Origin: Pyxidicoccus parkwaysis
GTDB lineage: Bacteria; Myxococcota; Myxococcia; Myxococcales; Myxococcaceae
Assembly (NCBI RefSeq): GCF_017301735.1
Contig: NZ_CP071090.1
Coordinates: forward strand, 2,284,001-2,348,000
DNA length: 64,000 nt
Direction: 5' to 3'
The translations under genes were made by a program, and so were the position numbers. The notes beneath the pieces were generated by a model that did no database searches, was not told where the DNA came from, and saw only the letters and a program-made list of their open reading frames with translations. How positions within the stretch are numbered: position 1 is the first letter of the stretch; every line of letters starts with the position of its first letter. Below, one piece after another: positions 53,176 to 61,998 of the stretch.

Positions 53176-55845
53176 ATGGCCCGACTGCGTGCGTTGGATC
53201 CGCCCCTGCGTCGTGACGTCCGCCTGCTCGGCAGGCTCCTCGGTGAGGTGCTCGTCGAGCAGGAAGGCCAGGCGCTCTTCGACCTCGAAGAAGAGGTCCG
53301 GCGCCTGGCGATTCAGCGTCGCCGAGGCCCCGTGGCGGGTCGGAGGGCCGCTGCGGCGAAGCTGGCGGAGGTGCTGGAGCGCCTGCCCGTCGAGCGCGCC
53401 GAGCCCGTGCTGCGCGCCTTCTCCGTCTACTTCCAGCTCGTCAACCTCGCGGAGCAGCACCACCGCATCCGCCGCGCGCGCGAGCATGCGAGGTCCACGG
53501 AGTCGCAGCCCCAGCGTGGCTCGCTGGAGGCCACGCTGCTGACGCTCAAGACGGCCGGTGTGCCCGCCGAGCGCGTGCGTGAGGCCATCCGCGCCATGCG
53601 CGTGACGCTCACCCTCACCGCGCACCCCACGCAGGCCGTGCGCCGCACGCTGCTGGAGAAGCTGTACCGCATGGCTGGGTTCCTGGAGGAGCGCGACAGG
53701 TGCGAGCTGACGCCGCGCGAGTCCGCCGACAACCTGGAGTCCCTCCGCGAGGAAATCACCAGCCTGTGGGAGACGGATGAACTGCGCCGCGAGCGACCCA
53801 CCGTGGGCGACGAGGTGAAGAACATCCTCTGGTACGTGGAGGAGGTCCTCGCCGAGCAGATTGCCCTGGTGCCCGAGCTGATGGACTGGGCCTTCGAGCG
53901 CGCCTACGGAGAGCCGCTCGGGCCGGCGGGCACACCCGTGCGCGTCCACTCGTGGGTGGGCGGGGACATGGACGGCAACCCGCTGGTGACGCCGGAGGTG
54001 TTCGCCGACACGCTGCGCGCCCACCGCGCCCGCGGCCTGCGACTGCTACTGCGCGAGCTGGAGGAACTGGGAGGACGCCTCTCGCAGTCCTCGCGTCACG
54101 CGAAGCCGTCCGAGGAACTGGAGGCGTCGCTCGCGCGCGACGCGGCGGAGTTGCCCGAGGCGGAGCGCCGCCTTGGCCCGCGCACCATCGGCGAGCCCTG
54201 GCGTCGCAAGCTGCGCTTCATCGAGGAGCGCTTGCAGCGCGCGCTGAGCCACGTGACGGCGCAGCGTGCGGGTGAGACGGCTCCGATGCCTGCGGGCGCC
54301 TACCGCACGCCCGAGGCGCTGCTCTCGGACCTGGACCTGATGGCGCGCTCGCTGGAGGAAGCGAAGGGCGCGCATGCGGGGCTACGACAGGTGCGCCGCA
54401 TGCGCGAGCGCGTGTGCGCGCTGGGCCTGTCCCTCGCGGAGCTGGAGGCCCGCGTGCCGGCGGAGGACGCGGTGAGCGCGGCGGCGTCACTGAACGGAGG
54501 CCCGCCGCCCACGGAGGGCGGAGCGCGGCTGCTCGCGGTGCTGACGAAGCTGCGCGAGGCCCAGGCCGAGTCCGGTGAGCCCGCATGCCGCACGCTCATC
54601 CTCAGCATGGCCAGCACCGCGGACGACGTGCTCGCGGCCTTCCGCTGCGTGAAGCACGCGGGCCTGTGGGACGAGAAGCGCGGCTGCGCCACCGTGGACG
54701 TGGTGCCCCTCTTCGAGCAGCTCGGCGCGCTGGACGCGGGGCCGGACGTGCTGCGCACCCTCTTCGCCAACGCCGAGTACCGCCGCCACCTGGACGCGCG
54801 AGGCGTGCAGGAGGTGATGGTGGGCTACAGCGACTCCGGCAAGGAGGTGGGTCTGCTCGCGGCGAGCGCGGCGCTCCAGCGCGCGCAGATTGCGCTGACG
54901 GAAGCCGCGCGCGCGGCGGGCGTGCCCCTGCGCCTGTTCCACGGACGCGGCGAGTCCGTGGCGCGCGGTGGCGGCCCCGCGCAGGAGGCCATCCTCGCGC
55001 TGCCCCCGGGCGCGGTGGCGGGCGGCTACAAGGCGACGGAGCAGGGCGAGGCGCTGGACCACAAGTACGCGCGCCCCGAGCTGGCGCGACGCACGCTGGA
55101 GCTCGTCCTCGGCGGTGTGTTGCTGCACACGTTGGATGCGCAGCCGCGTCCGCCGCCGGAGCACGAGCGCACCTTCCGTGCTGTCTTCGACACGCTGGCG
55201 GACACGGGCCGGCGCGAGTACCGCGCGCTGGTGTGGGAGGACCCGCACTTCCTGGAGCTCTTCACCGCCGCGACGCCGGTGGAGGAGATTGCGTCGCTGC
55301 CCATCGGCTCGCGCCCCAGCAAGCGGAAGGCGGGAGGACTGGAGACGCTGCGCGCGATTCCGTGGGTGTTCGCGTGGACGCAGAACCGCGCCATCCTCCC
55401 GGGCTGGTACGGGGTGGGCTCGGCGCTGGAGGCGTACGCGAAGGAGGAGGGTGGGGCGGCGATGCTCAAGCGCATGTACCGCGAGTGGCCCTTCTTCCGC
55501 ACCGTCATCGACAACGTCACCATGGTGCTGGCCAAGACGGACATGGCCATTGCGGGCCGCTACGCGAAGCTGGCGCCCGCATTCACTCAGGCGCTGTGGC
55601 GGCGCATCCAGCAGGAGCACCTGCGCACGCGCAAGCAGGTGAAGCGGCTGACGGGAGAGCTGCGGCTTCTGGACAACAACCCGTCGCTCCAGCGGAGCAT
55701 CTCCTTGCGCAATCCCTACGTGGACCCCATGTCCTTCCTCCAGGTGGAGCTGCTCAAGCGCAAGCGCCAGGGCCAGCCCGAGTGCGACAGACCGCTGCTA
55801 CTCACGCTCAATGGCATCGCCGCCGGCATGAGGAACACGGGGTAG
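53176..55845 (+). CDS. ppc: Phosphoenolpyruvate carboxylase
   Basis: 889 residues. Makes oxaloacetate from PEP and bicarbonate, refilling the TCA cycle. Motifs: LTAHPTQAVRRTLLEKL (catalytic His), VHSWVGGDMDGNPLVTPEVF, MVGYSDSGKEVGLLAASAAL, FHGRGESVARGGGPAQEAI, GYKATEQGEALDHKYA, FAWTQNRAILPGWYGVG and C-terminal GIAAGMRNTG. The glycine loop reads GRGESVARGGGP where the usual form is GRGG-[ST]-[VI]-GRGGGP. ATG 53176 chosen; GTG 53152 is also in frame. The last 37 bp including the stop are repeated once just downstream (55881-55917). Confidence 0.96.
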   Translation: MARLRALDPPLRRDVRLLGRLLGEVLVEQEGQALFDLEEEVRRLAIQRRRGPVAGRRAAAAKLAEVLERLPVERAEPVLRAFSVYFQLVNLAEQHHRIRRAREHARSTESQPQRGSLEATLLTLKTAGVPAERVREAIRAMRVTLTLTAHPTQAVRRTLLEKLYRMAGFLEERDRCELTPRESADNLESLREEITSLWETDELRRERPTVGDEVKNILWYVEEVLAEQIALVPELMDWAFERAYGEPLGPAGTPVRVHSWVGGDMDGNPLVTPEVFADTLRAHRARGLRLLLRELEELGGRLSQSSRHAKPSEELEASLARDAAELPEAERRLGPRTIGEPWRRKLRFIEERLQRALSHVTAQRAGETAPMPAGAYRTPEALLSDLDLMARSLEEAKGAHAGLRQVRRMRERVCALGLSLAELEARVPAEDAVSAAASLNGGPPPTEGGARLLAVLTKLREAQAESGEPACRTLILSMASTADDVLAAFRCVKHAGLWDEKRGCATVDVVPLFEQLGALDAGPDVLRTLFANAEYRRHLDARGVQEVMVGYSDSGKEVGLLAASAALQRAQIALTEAARAAGVPLRLFHGRGESVARGGGPAQEAILALPPGAVAGGYKATEQGEALDHKYARPELARRTLELVLGGVLLHTLDAQPRPPPEHERTFRAVFDTLADTGRREYRALVWEDPHFLELFTAATPVEEIASLPIGSRPSKRKAGGLETLRAIPWVFAWTQNRAILPGWYGVGSALEAYAKEEGGAAMLKRMYREWPFFRTVIDNVTMVLAKTDMAIAGRYAKLAPAFTQALWRRIQQEHLRTRKQVKRLTGELRLLDNNPSLQRSISLRNPYVDPMSFLQVELLKRKRQGQPECDRPLLLTLNGIAAGMRNTG

Positions 55846-55917
55846 GAAGTCGTGACCGGCCGCAGCTGCGCACCATCAAGGGCATCGCCGCCGGCATGAG
55901 CAACACGGGGTAGGAAG
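55813..55917. repeat. Direct repeat of the ppc 3' end
   Basis: 55813-55849 and 55881-55917 are 37-bp copies with one mismatch, both reading G-I-A-A-G-M-x-N-T-G-stop. They are 68 bp apart, so the second copy is out of frame with ppc and untranslated. Between them is a short unrelated-looking stretch whose end would read T-I-K, as in other PEPC C termini. Confidence 0.85.
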
Positions 55918-55929
55918 AGAGAGGACGGG

Positions 55930-56643
55930 ATGTCGAGGGACAACTTCAGCGTGGTGGAGGTCAACCGCAAGCACGGCTTCGCGAGGCTGCGCCCGGAAAA
56001 GGGCGAGGGCCTTTTCAACGCGCCGCTCTACCCGGATGTGGACTCCGGAGTGGCTCGCATGCAGTTGCGCGAGGGAGACCGCGTGGCGGGTCTGCGTCGC
56101 GGTCAGTCCGTGTCCGAGCTGGAGTGGGTGTCTCGCGCGGAGCCGCCCTACGAGCTGGTGGAGCGCATGGGCGAGCTGCTCGCGAAGCTGGAGCGGTGGG
56201 ATGTACGGATTCCGTCCACGGCCTATGACCTGGCCGAGCACCACTGGCGCGAGAGCAAGGACGACCCGATGCACCTGGAGCTGCTCGCGCAGATTCCGAC
56301 GTTCTTCGACTGGGACCTGGCCCACCCGTACGAGGACGCCTCGCTGTTGGAGCGGCTGGAGGCGGCGATGCAGCCGTACCTGCCGGGCTTCCAGGTGCAG
56401 CCGCTCCAGGGTCGCGCGGCCTTCCGGCTCCAGCCCGGAGGCCTCGAGGTGGCGGCAGGCGAGGGGAGCCGCGAGGCTCCCGGTACGACGTTCGCTCCGC
56501 TGCTCCTGCAGGTGAACGCGCTGCTCGAAGGCGCGAGCGCGCCGGTGCGCTGGGTGCCCACGGAAGAGGACTGGCTGCTCGCGCCTCCGGGGCTCGCCGA
56601 GCTGCTGGTGCTGCACGGGGTGATTGGTCCGCGCCAGTCGTGA
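55930..56643 (+). CDS. Hypothetical protein, possible OB/cold-shock-like N terminus
   Basis: 237 residues, soluble. Residues 1-65 (FSVVEVNRKHGFARLRPEKGEG ... MQLREGDRVAGLRRGQS) have the beta-strand rhythm of an OB/cold-shock-like domain, with K-H-G-F-A-R where cold-shock proteins have K-G-F-G-F; this is a weak analogy. The rest has no known family: DWDLAHPYEDASLLERLEAAMQPYLPGFQVQPLQGRAAF and a C-terminal EEDWLLAPPGLAELLVLHGVIG. It starts 84 bp after ppc, right after the relic repeat, and may be co-transcribed. Confidence 0.75.
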   Translation: MSRDNFSVVEVNRKHGFARLRPEKGEGLFNAPLYPDVDSGVARMQLREGDRVAGLRRGQSVSELEWVSRAEPPYELVERMGELLAKLERWDVRIPSTAYDLAEHHWRESKDDPMHLELLAQIPTFFDWDLAHPYEDASLLERLEAAMQPYLPGFQVQPLQGRAAFRLQPGGLEVAAGEGSREAPGTTFAPLLLQVNALLEGASAPVRWVPTEEDWLLAPPGLAELLVLHGVIGPRQS

Positions 56644-56646
56644 GGG

Positions 56647-57921
56647 CTACAGCCCGCCCTGCTCGCGCAGGACGCGCACCACCTCGGCGGCCATGACCTT
56701 GTGGCCCGCGGCGTTGGGGTGGATGCCGTCCGCGCCCAGCCCCTCGATGAACAGGTGCACGTTGTCCGGCCGGCGCATCACCGCCTCCAGGTCGATGACG
56801 TCCGCGCCGGTGCCGCCCTTGCGCACCCAGTCGTTGAAGGCCACGCGCTGCGTCTTCACCAACGCGTAGGAGCCGAAGTTCGTCTTCTCCTTCGGCAGCA
56901 GCGTGCTCACCCACACCCGGCAGAAGGGCTTGAGCCGCTCCACCATCTGCACCATCCGCGCCTCCGCCTGCTCCAGCGCGCCGGTGTTGCCCAGGTCATT
57001 GGTGCCCAGCAGCACGATGCAGTCGGTGATGCCCTGCAGCGCGAGCACCTCGTTGTCCAGCAACTCCAGCGCGTCGTAGAAGCCCTGGCCGCTCACGCCC
57101 GAGTTCACCACCGGCACGCCGAGCGCGTCCTCCACCAGCGCGGGCCACGCGTTCCGCGTGTCGTTCTTCATGTCCATGTAGCCCTCGGTGATGCTGTCGC
57201 CGATGGCCACGAAGGCGCGGGTGGGGGGCCCTTCCACGTCCACCGTCGCCACGCCCGAGGAGCGCTCGAAGGGCTGACCTCCGATGGGCCCGGGCATCAC
57301 CGCGAAGGCCCCCGGACGCGCGAAGCTGCCGGGGAAGGCGTCGATGGCGCTCGCCGCCAGCGCGCCGCGCACCTCGAAGCTGATGTCCAGGTCGTCGCGG
57401 AACGTCACCGGGAAGTCCACCGGGTCCGACGTCACCAGCGTGCGCGCGGGCGTGGTGAAGCCCGCCTGTCCGTTGAAGGTGAGTGACACCGGCGTGGACG
57501 CCAACGCGCCGTCGACGCCCGCCTTCGCCACCGTGGCCCGCTGCAGCGTCAGCGTCCCGTCGCCGGAGCGGAACGTCACCCGGAGGCGCCCACCCTCGCG
57601 CCCCACGGGCACGCGGAGGCGGAACGTCATCATGCCTCCCACGCTCTCGGACCAGCGCAGTGCCTGATGGAAGCCGGGCTGGAAGGAGTCGGGTGGCGCG
57701 GGCGGCGGCGCCGGCGGCGGCGTCTCGCGCACGCGGCGTTCATCGTTCAACACCAGCGCGGGGGCCACCTCCAGCGGCTCGCTCGGTGCGGACACCACGG
57801 ACGCGCTGTCGTCTGCCGGTGGAGCTTCCTCCGAGAGCGGCACGCCCGTGCTGTCCGCGCACGCCAGCAGGGCACTCCCCGCGCACACCAGGACTCCGAG
57901 CCACGCCCGCCACACTCTCAT
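56647..57921 (-). CDS. SGNH/GDSL hydrolase lipoprotein
   Basis: 424 residues from ATG 57921 (GGAGGGGG upstream). Lipoprotein signal: GVLVCAGSALLAC-ADS. A Pro-rich linker follows, then a beta-sandwich region (~80-210). The SGNH esterase domain follows: AIGDSITEGY (block I, Ser), NSGVSGQGF (Gly block), LLGTNDLGN (block III, Asn) and ADGIHPNAAGHKVMA (block V, Asp/His). Such enzymes remove acyl groups from carbohydrates, including surface polysaccharides. Anchored in the envelope. Convergent with the 55930 gene, 3 bp between stops. Confidence 0.92.
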   Translation of the reverse strand: MRVWRAWLGVLVCAGSALLACADSTGVPLSEEAPPADDSASVVSAPSEPLEVAPALVLNDERRVRETPPPAPPPAPPDSFQPGFHQALRWSESVGGMMTFRLRVPVGREGGRLRVTFRSGDGTLTLQRATVAKAGVDGALASTPVSLTFNGQAGFTTPARTLVTSDPVDFPVTFRDDLDISFEVRGALAASAIDAFPGSFARPGAFAVMPGPIGGQPFERSSGVATVDVEGPPTRAFVAIGDSITEGYMDMKNDTRNAWPALVEDALGVPVVNSGVSGQGFYDALELLDNEVLALQGITDCIVLLGTNDLGNTGALEQAEARMVQMVERLKPFCRVWVSTLLPKEKTNFGSYALVKTQRVAFNDWVRKGGTGADVIDLEAVMRRPDNVHLFIEGLGADGIHPNAAGHKVMAAEVVRVLREQGGL

Positions 57922-58086
57922 CCGTCCCCCTCCCGGCGATAGAGGATGCGCACCTACCCTCAACGTGACGAGCCGGGTTGACGCGGACGCGACACCCGCC
58001 CGGGATGCCTGCCTGGTGGCTCGCCTGTCAGGAAGCAGGGCTCGCCGTTCACTGCTCGACACGCGCCACGGCGCAACCGGCGTTGC

Positions 58087-60390
58087 TCAGAGGTTGAAGC
58101 CCACGTTTCCGACGGAAATGGACGGTCCGAAGATGAAGGACCAGTGGCTGGAGGGGACGACGGTCTCCATGTTCGGGTCCCCGTTCGTCCGCCGCTTGAT
58201 GTCGTCGCGGAACTCGTACGCCACCCACGCCTGGGCGCCGACGGCCGCGCCCGGGCCAATCGGCACGCGCAGGCCCACGCCTCCGACGACGGCCAGCGTG
58301 GGAGGAAATTGGATGTCGCCCGACTGCGGCACGAGCCCCAGCCCCATCAACCCCAACTCGATTCCGAGCAGCCGCTCCTTGCCCTCCTCGTTGAGGAGCG
58401 CGAGGCGGGACACGAGGCCGAAGTTGATGGAGAGCTGCCCGGAGGGCTCGGTGGCGCGGTAGAGGCCGGCGGGGATGGTGGCCGTCGTGTAGAGCCGGAA
58501 GAGGCCGCCCTTGACGATGGCCGTCCACTGCGCCGAGGGCACGCCCGTGCGGTCCGTGGTGCTCAGCGCGTAGCGGGACTCGTCCACCACGTGCGACACC
58601 TGCACGAGGATGCGGTCGTACTGCGCGAGGTTGCCCGGGATGGGGATGACGCGCTCGTCGCCCTCGGGGCGCAGGAACATGCGCTGCTCCACGTGGCTCT
58701 CCGTGCGCGCGGAGCCGTCCACCTTCGTCACGTCGATGCGCAGGACGACCTCCTGGTTGCCCTCCTCCGGCGTCAGCTTCTCGCGGTGCACGATGACGCG
58801 GCAGGTGTTGCGCATCTCGTAGGCAATGCGGTGGGGCCGGCTCGGCTCCAGGCGCGTGTCGTTGCCGGTTTCGTCCGCGCAGACGAGCTCGAAGAGGTTC
58901 TCCACCTTCGCGGGCACGCTGGCCTCTCGCACCAGCCGCTGCACACGCTCGTTGGAGAAGGCCAGGTCCGTGGTGGCGAGCTCCCCCGGCAGCGACGGCA
59001 CCTGGTAGCCGAAGCGGAGCGCCACGAAGCCTCCCGCGGCCGCCTCGCCCTGTATGAGCGTGGCGCCGTCCTTCACCGTCACCGTGTACGCGCCGGTGAG
59101 CGGGCGCAGCGAGAAGCGTCCCTGCTCCGTCGCGGCGGCCACCTGGACGCGGGCGGGCCGGTTGGTGGGGATGAAGTCGATGGGCCCGTGGCCCGGCAAC
59201 TCGAGCGTGGCGCGCGGGGCGGGCAGGGACACCGTCTTCACCGTCTCGGAGGCCACCACCGTGCCGTCCTGCCGCGACGTCAGCGCGGTGATGATGGCCT
59301 GCTGGTCCGCCAGGCCCCCGGTGCGCAGCAGCACGTACGTGCCGTCCGCCGCCTTCACCACGCGCTCCACGCGGGCGCGCTGGTTGTTCACCGTCCACAC
59401 CAGCGCGCGCGGGTCATGCGCGCAGGACGCGTCCAGCCGCGCCACCAGCGCCGAGTCCTCCACGTCCCGCAGCACCGTGCCCTCCACCGCCGAGAGCGGG
59501 CAGGCCAGCACGGGCAGCGTCGCGGACAGCACCTGCTCCAGCGCCTCTCCCCGGGCGAACAGCACGCGAGGCGTCAGCCGCACCCTCAGGGTGACGGTGG
59601 CGTCCACGCCGGGGACGTTGCGGACGAAGATGGCGCCGTCATCCACCTCGCAGCGCACCTGCCCGCAGTCCACGTTGGCAATCGCCTCGGGGTGGCTGAC
59701 GGCCACGGAGCCCGGGCCCTTCGACACGTCGATGCCGCTGGACAGCACGAACGGCTGGGTGAGGACGATGCGGCTGGGGCGCAGCCGCCGGGTCTCCGGG
59801 TCCACCACGCGCCCGCTGGCGTCGTACGTCGTCACCTCGGGCCCGTGCCGGCCGTGCGGAGGAATCCAGTACAGCTCCGCGTCCGTGGGCAGGCCCTGCG
59901 CCACCGGCACCGCGCAGTCCACCGGCCCCTTGGCCGTGGACGGCGTGAGGCAGACGTCCTGCCCCTCCATGGGCGTGGTGCGCGCCTCGCCTCGCGGCGT
60001 GCCGCTCCACGCGATGCCCACCTCGAGCAGCCCCGTGCCGCGCAACTCCAGGCGGCCATCATCCGGGTAGAAGGTCACCGCCGCGCTGTCGATGCGGGGC
60101 AGGGGGCCCGTGGCAATCAGCGTGACGGTGGACGGGCTGGCGGCGCACTGGTCCGCGCTGTCGGCGACCTTCACCTCCTGCGTCCGCGCCTCGTCGTCCG
60201 GCTTCGAGGGAGGCTGAACGGAGCGGCCGTCCTCGGACAGCGACCAGCCGCCGCGCAGCGGTCCGCACACCACGCCCTTCTGTACGACGGGCACCGCCCT
60301 GCCTCCCTCGGGCACCTGGATGACGGGGGCGGCGGCGGAGAGCCCCGAGAGCAGCAGCGACACGAGGAGGAGGGGCCGTACGGGATGCAT
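58087..60390 (-). CDS. Large envelope protein with C-terminal beta strands
   Basis: 767 residues from ATG 60390. Signal peptide: LLLVSLLLSGLSAAA. Most of the protein is beta-rich with Ig-like segments, including paired Cys (NVDCGQVRCEV, ACPLSAVEG). The last ~200 residues alternate as membrane strands (SGQLSINFGLVSRLALL, LGIELGLMGLGLVP, TLAVVGGVGLRVPIG, AAVGAQAWVAYEF, WSFIFGPSISVGNVGFNL) and suggest a small outer-membrane barrel. No known family. The longer frame upstream is not coding-like. Neighbouring genes also encode envelope proteins. Confidence 0.82.
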   Translation of the reverse strand: MHPVRPLLLVSLLLSGLSAAAPVIQVPEGGRAVPVVQKGVVCGPLRGGWSLSEDGRSVQPPSKPDDEARTQEVKVADSADQCAASPSTVTLIATGPLPRIDSAAVTFYPDDGRLELRGTGLLEVGIAWSGTPRGEARTTPMEGQDVCLTPSTAKGPVDCAVPVAQGLPTDAELYWIPPHGRHGPEVTTYDASGRVVDPETRRLRPSRIVLTQPFVLSSGIDVSKGPGSVAVSHPEAIANVDCGQVRCEVDDGAIFVRNVPGVDATVTLRVRLTPRVLFARGEALEQVLSATLPVLACPLSAVEGTVLRDVEDSALVARLDASCAHDPRALVWTVNNQRARVERVVKAADGTYVLLRTGGLADQQAIITALTSRQDGTVVASETVKTVSLPAPRATLELPGHGPIDFIPTNRPARVQVAAATEQGRFSLRPLTGAYTVTVKDGATLIQGEAAAGGFVALRFGYQVPSLPGELATTDLAFSNERVQRLVREASVPAKVENLFELVCADETGNDTRLEPSRPHRIAYEMRNTCRVIVHREKLTPEEGNQEVVLRIDVTKVDGSARTESHVEQRMFLRPEGDERVIPIPGNLAQYDRILVQVSHVVDESRYALSTTDRTGVPSAQWTAIVKGGLFRLYTTATIPAGLYRATEPSGQLSINFGLVSRLALLNEEGKERLLGIELGLMGLGLVPQSGDIQFPPTLAVVGGVGLRVPIGPGAAVGAQAWVAYEFRDDIKRRTNGDPNMETVVPSSHWSFIFGPSISVGNVGFNL

Positions 60391-60576
60391 GCACCTGGTT
60401 CCAAAGCGGACGCGCCCGCAACGGTCAAGCCCCATCTGACACACCCGGCGTCGCGACATTCGTTGGATGGCGAAGCCGCTGTCCTTCTCGGGTCGGAGAT
60501 GGCTCACAACTTCCGGAGCCCCTCCCTATCCAGCCCATGAGCCCGTGCTCGACGGGCTTCGACAGGAGTGGAAACC

Positions 60577-61770
60577 ATGTCCAGGCGGACATTCACGAAT
60601 TGGGTCTTGCTAGGAGTGCTGGGGCTTCCGGGAATGCTGATGGCTGCGCCACAGGCGGAGGCACAGGAGGAGTGGACACAGAGGACCCTCTACGTGGCGA
60701 ACAACGCCGTGGACAGCGCGACGTGTGGCTCCAGCCAGCGGCCGTGTCGCTCCCTCAGCCGCGCCATCGCCAACGCCCACGACGGGGACCGCATCCTGGT
60801 GGGGCCCGGGCGTTATGGCGACCTGAACGGCGATGGCGACTTCAGCGACCCGGGCGAGGAGGCGGCCGAGGTGGGCTCCGGTTGCAGGTGCATGGTGCTC
60901 ATCAACAAGCGCCTGCGAATCGAGTCCACCGACGGCGCCGACGCCACCGTGCTCGACGCCGCGGGTGCGCGGCTGGACGTGGTCAACATCACCGCGAGTC
61001 GCGTCGTCTTCGGTGGGGACGGGAAGGGCTTCACCCTGACGGGCGCGCGGAAGACGGGCGACGATGACGGCATCGGGCTGCAGGTGCTGCCCGGAACGCG
61101 GGACGTGGAGGTGACGGACAACGTCGCCGACGATGACCGGGATTTTGGCTTCTTCATCCAGGGCGACCATCACACGATTCGCGACAACCGCTCCCACCAG
61201 AACGGGCACGGCTTCCTCCTCGAGTTCACCACGGAGGGCCATGTCGTCACGGGCAACGTGGCCACGTCCAATGGCACGGACGAGGACTTCGGCCATGGCT
61301 TCATCATCGGCCTGGGCAACGGCTACACCATCATGTCGAACAGGGCTATCGGCAACGATGGCGTGGGGTTCCTGCTCTCCTCCGCCGGTGGCACGGGCTT
61401 CGTCTTCACGCAGAACGACGCCATCGGGAACCGGGGCACGGGCACCTGGGTGCTGACCTCCCAGGCTCCGAGCCTCGCGCTCCGGGGCAATGACATCTTC
61501 GGGAATCTGGGCGAGGCGGTGGGCGGCTTCTTCCCGCCCTTCCCCAACTGCGGCCTCGTGAATGACTCCGGCCACCCCGTGGATGCGACGCGCACCTTCT
61601 GGGGCGCGCCCACCGGCCCGGGACCGGACCCGGCCGACGACGCGGGGCCGGGCTCCATCTGCGACCGGAACGGGACGACGGTCGTGGTGCCGTTCCGGAC
61701 GTGGCCGGGCCTCAGCGATGCGGCGCCATCGGCACCGACCGGGGATGGCGCGCGTGACGCTGGTCGCTGA
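60577..61770 (+). CDS. Secreted right-handed beta-helix repeat protein
   Basis: 397 residues from ATG 60577 (GGAG 9 bp upstream). Signal peptide: VLLGVLGLPGMLMAAPQAEAQ. Then NNAVDSATCGSSQRPCRSLSRAIANAHDGDRILVGPG, the usual start of a parallel beta-helix. A series of ~22-residue coils follows (IRDNRSHQNGHGFLLEF, VTGNVATSNGT, IMSNRAIGNDGVGFLLSS, FTQNDAIGNRGTG). DLNGDGDFSDPGEE is a possible calcium-binding loop. Members bind or cut polysaccharides; without catalytic residues being clear, only a carbohydrate-binding role can be guessed. The 3' end of the gene is part of a degenerate ~92-bp repeat that continues downstream. Confidence 0.85.
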   Translation: MSRRTFTNWVLLGVLGLPGMLMAAPQAEAQEEWTQRTLYVANNAVDSATCGSSQRPCRSLSRAIANAHDGDRILVGPGRYGDLNGDGDFSDPGEEAAEVGSGCRCMVLINKRLRIESTDGADATVLDAAGARLDVVNITASRVVFGGDGKGFTLTGARKTGDDDGIGLQVLPGTRDVEVTDNVADDDRDFGFFIQGDHHTIRDNRSHQNGHGFLLEFTTEGHVVTGNVATSNGTDEDFGHGFIIGLGNGYTIMSNRAIGNDGVGFLLSSAGGTGFVFTQNDAIGNRGTGTWVLTSQAPSLALRGNDIFGNLGEAVGGFFPPFPNCGLVNDSGHPVDATRTFWGAPTGPGPDPADDAGPGSICDRNGTTVVVPFRTWPGLSDAAPSAPTGDGARDAGR

Positions 61771-61983
61771 CTCGTGAGGCTCGCCCTGGTGATGGGATGG
61801 GGCCTCGTCGGCTCGGAGTTCCCGGATCCGACCGGGGATGATGCGTGGCGACGGCGCGGCTCCGCGTGGCCCGCCCTGGTGATGCGGCCGGGCACCTTCG
61901 AGGCAGTGTCCCCAGCGTCGCCCGGGGATGGCGCGCGGGGTGATGGTCGCTGACGCGCGTGGCCCCTCCCCTCGGTGACGAGG
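61741..61983. repeat. Three degenerate ~92-bp tandem repeats at and after the beta-helix gene 3' end
   Basis: Repeat starts near 61741, 61834 and 61924. All begin GGGGATG; units 1 and 3 share about 33 of 40 bp (GGGGATGGCGCGCG ... TGGTCGCTGAC), and units 1 and 2 share CGCCCTGGTGATG at their ends. The first unit encodes the last codons of the beta-helix protein; the others are untranslated and fill the convergent gap before the 61999-62880 gene. Confidence 0.75.
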
Positions 61984-61998
61984 GGAGGGTGGTGCGTC

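Noticed and set aside
54585..55913. Frame ending in G-I-A-A-G-M-S-N-T-G after ppc
   Set aside because: The body is a shadow of ppc; only the end is meaningful, as the relic of a ppc 3' end.
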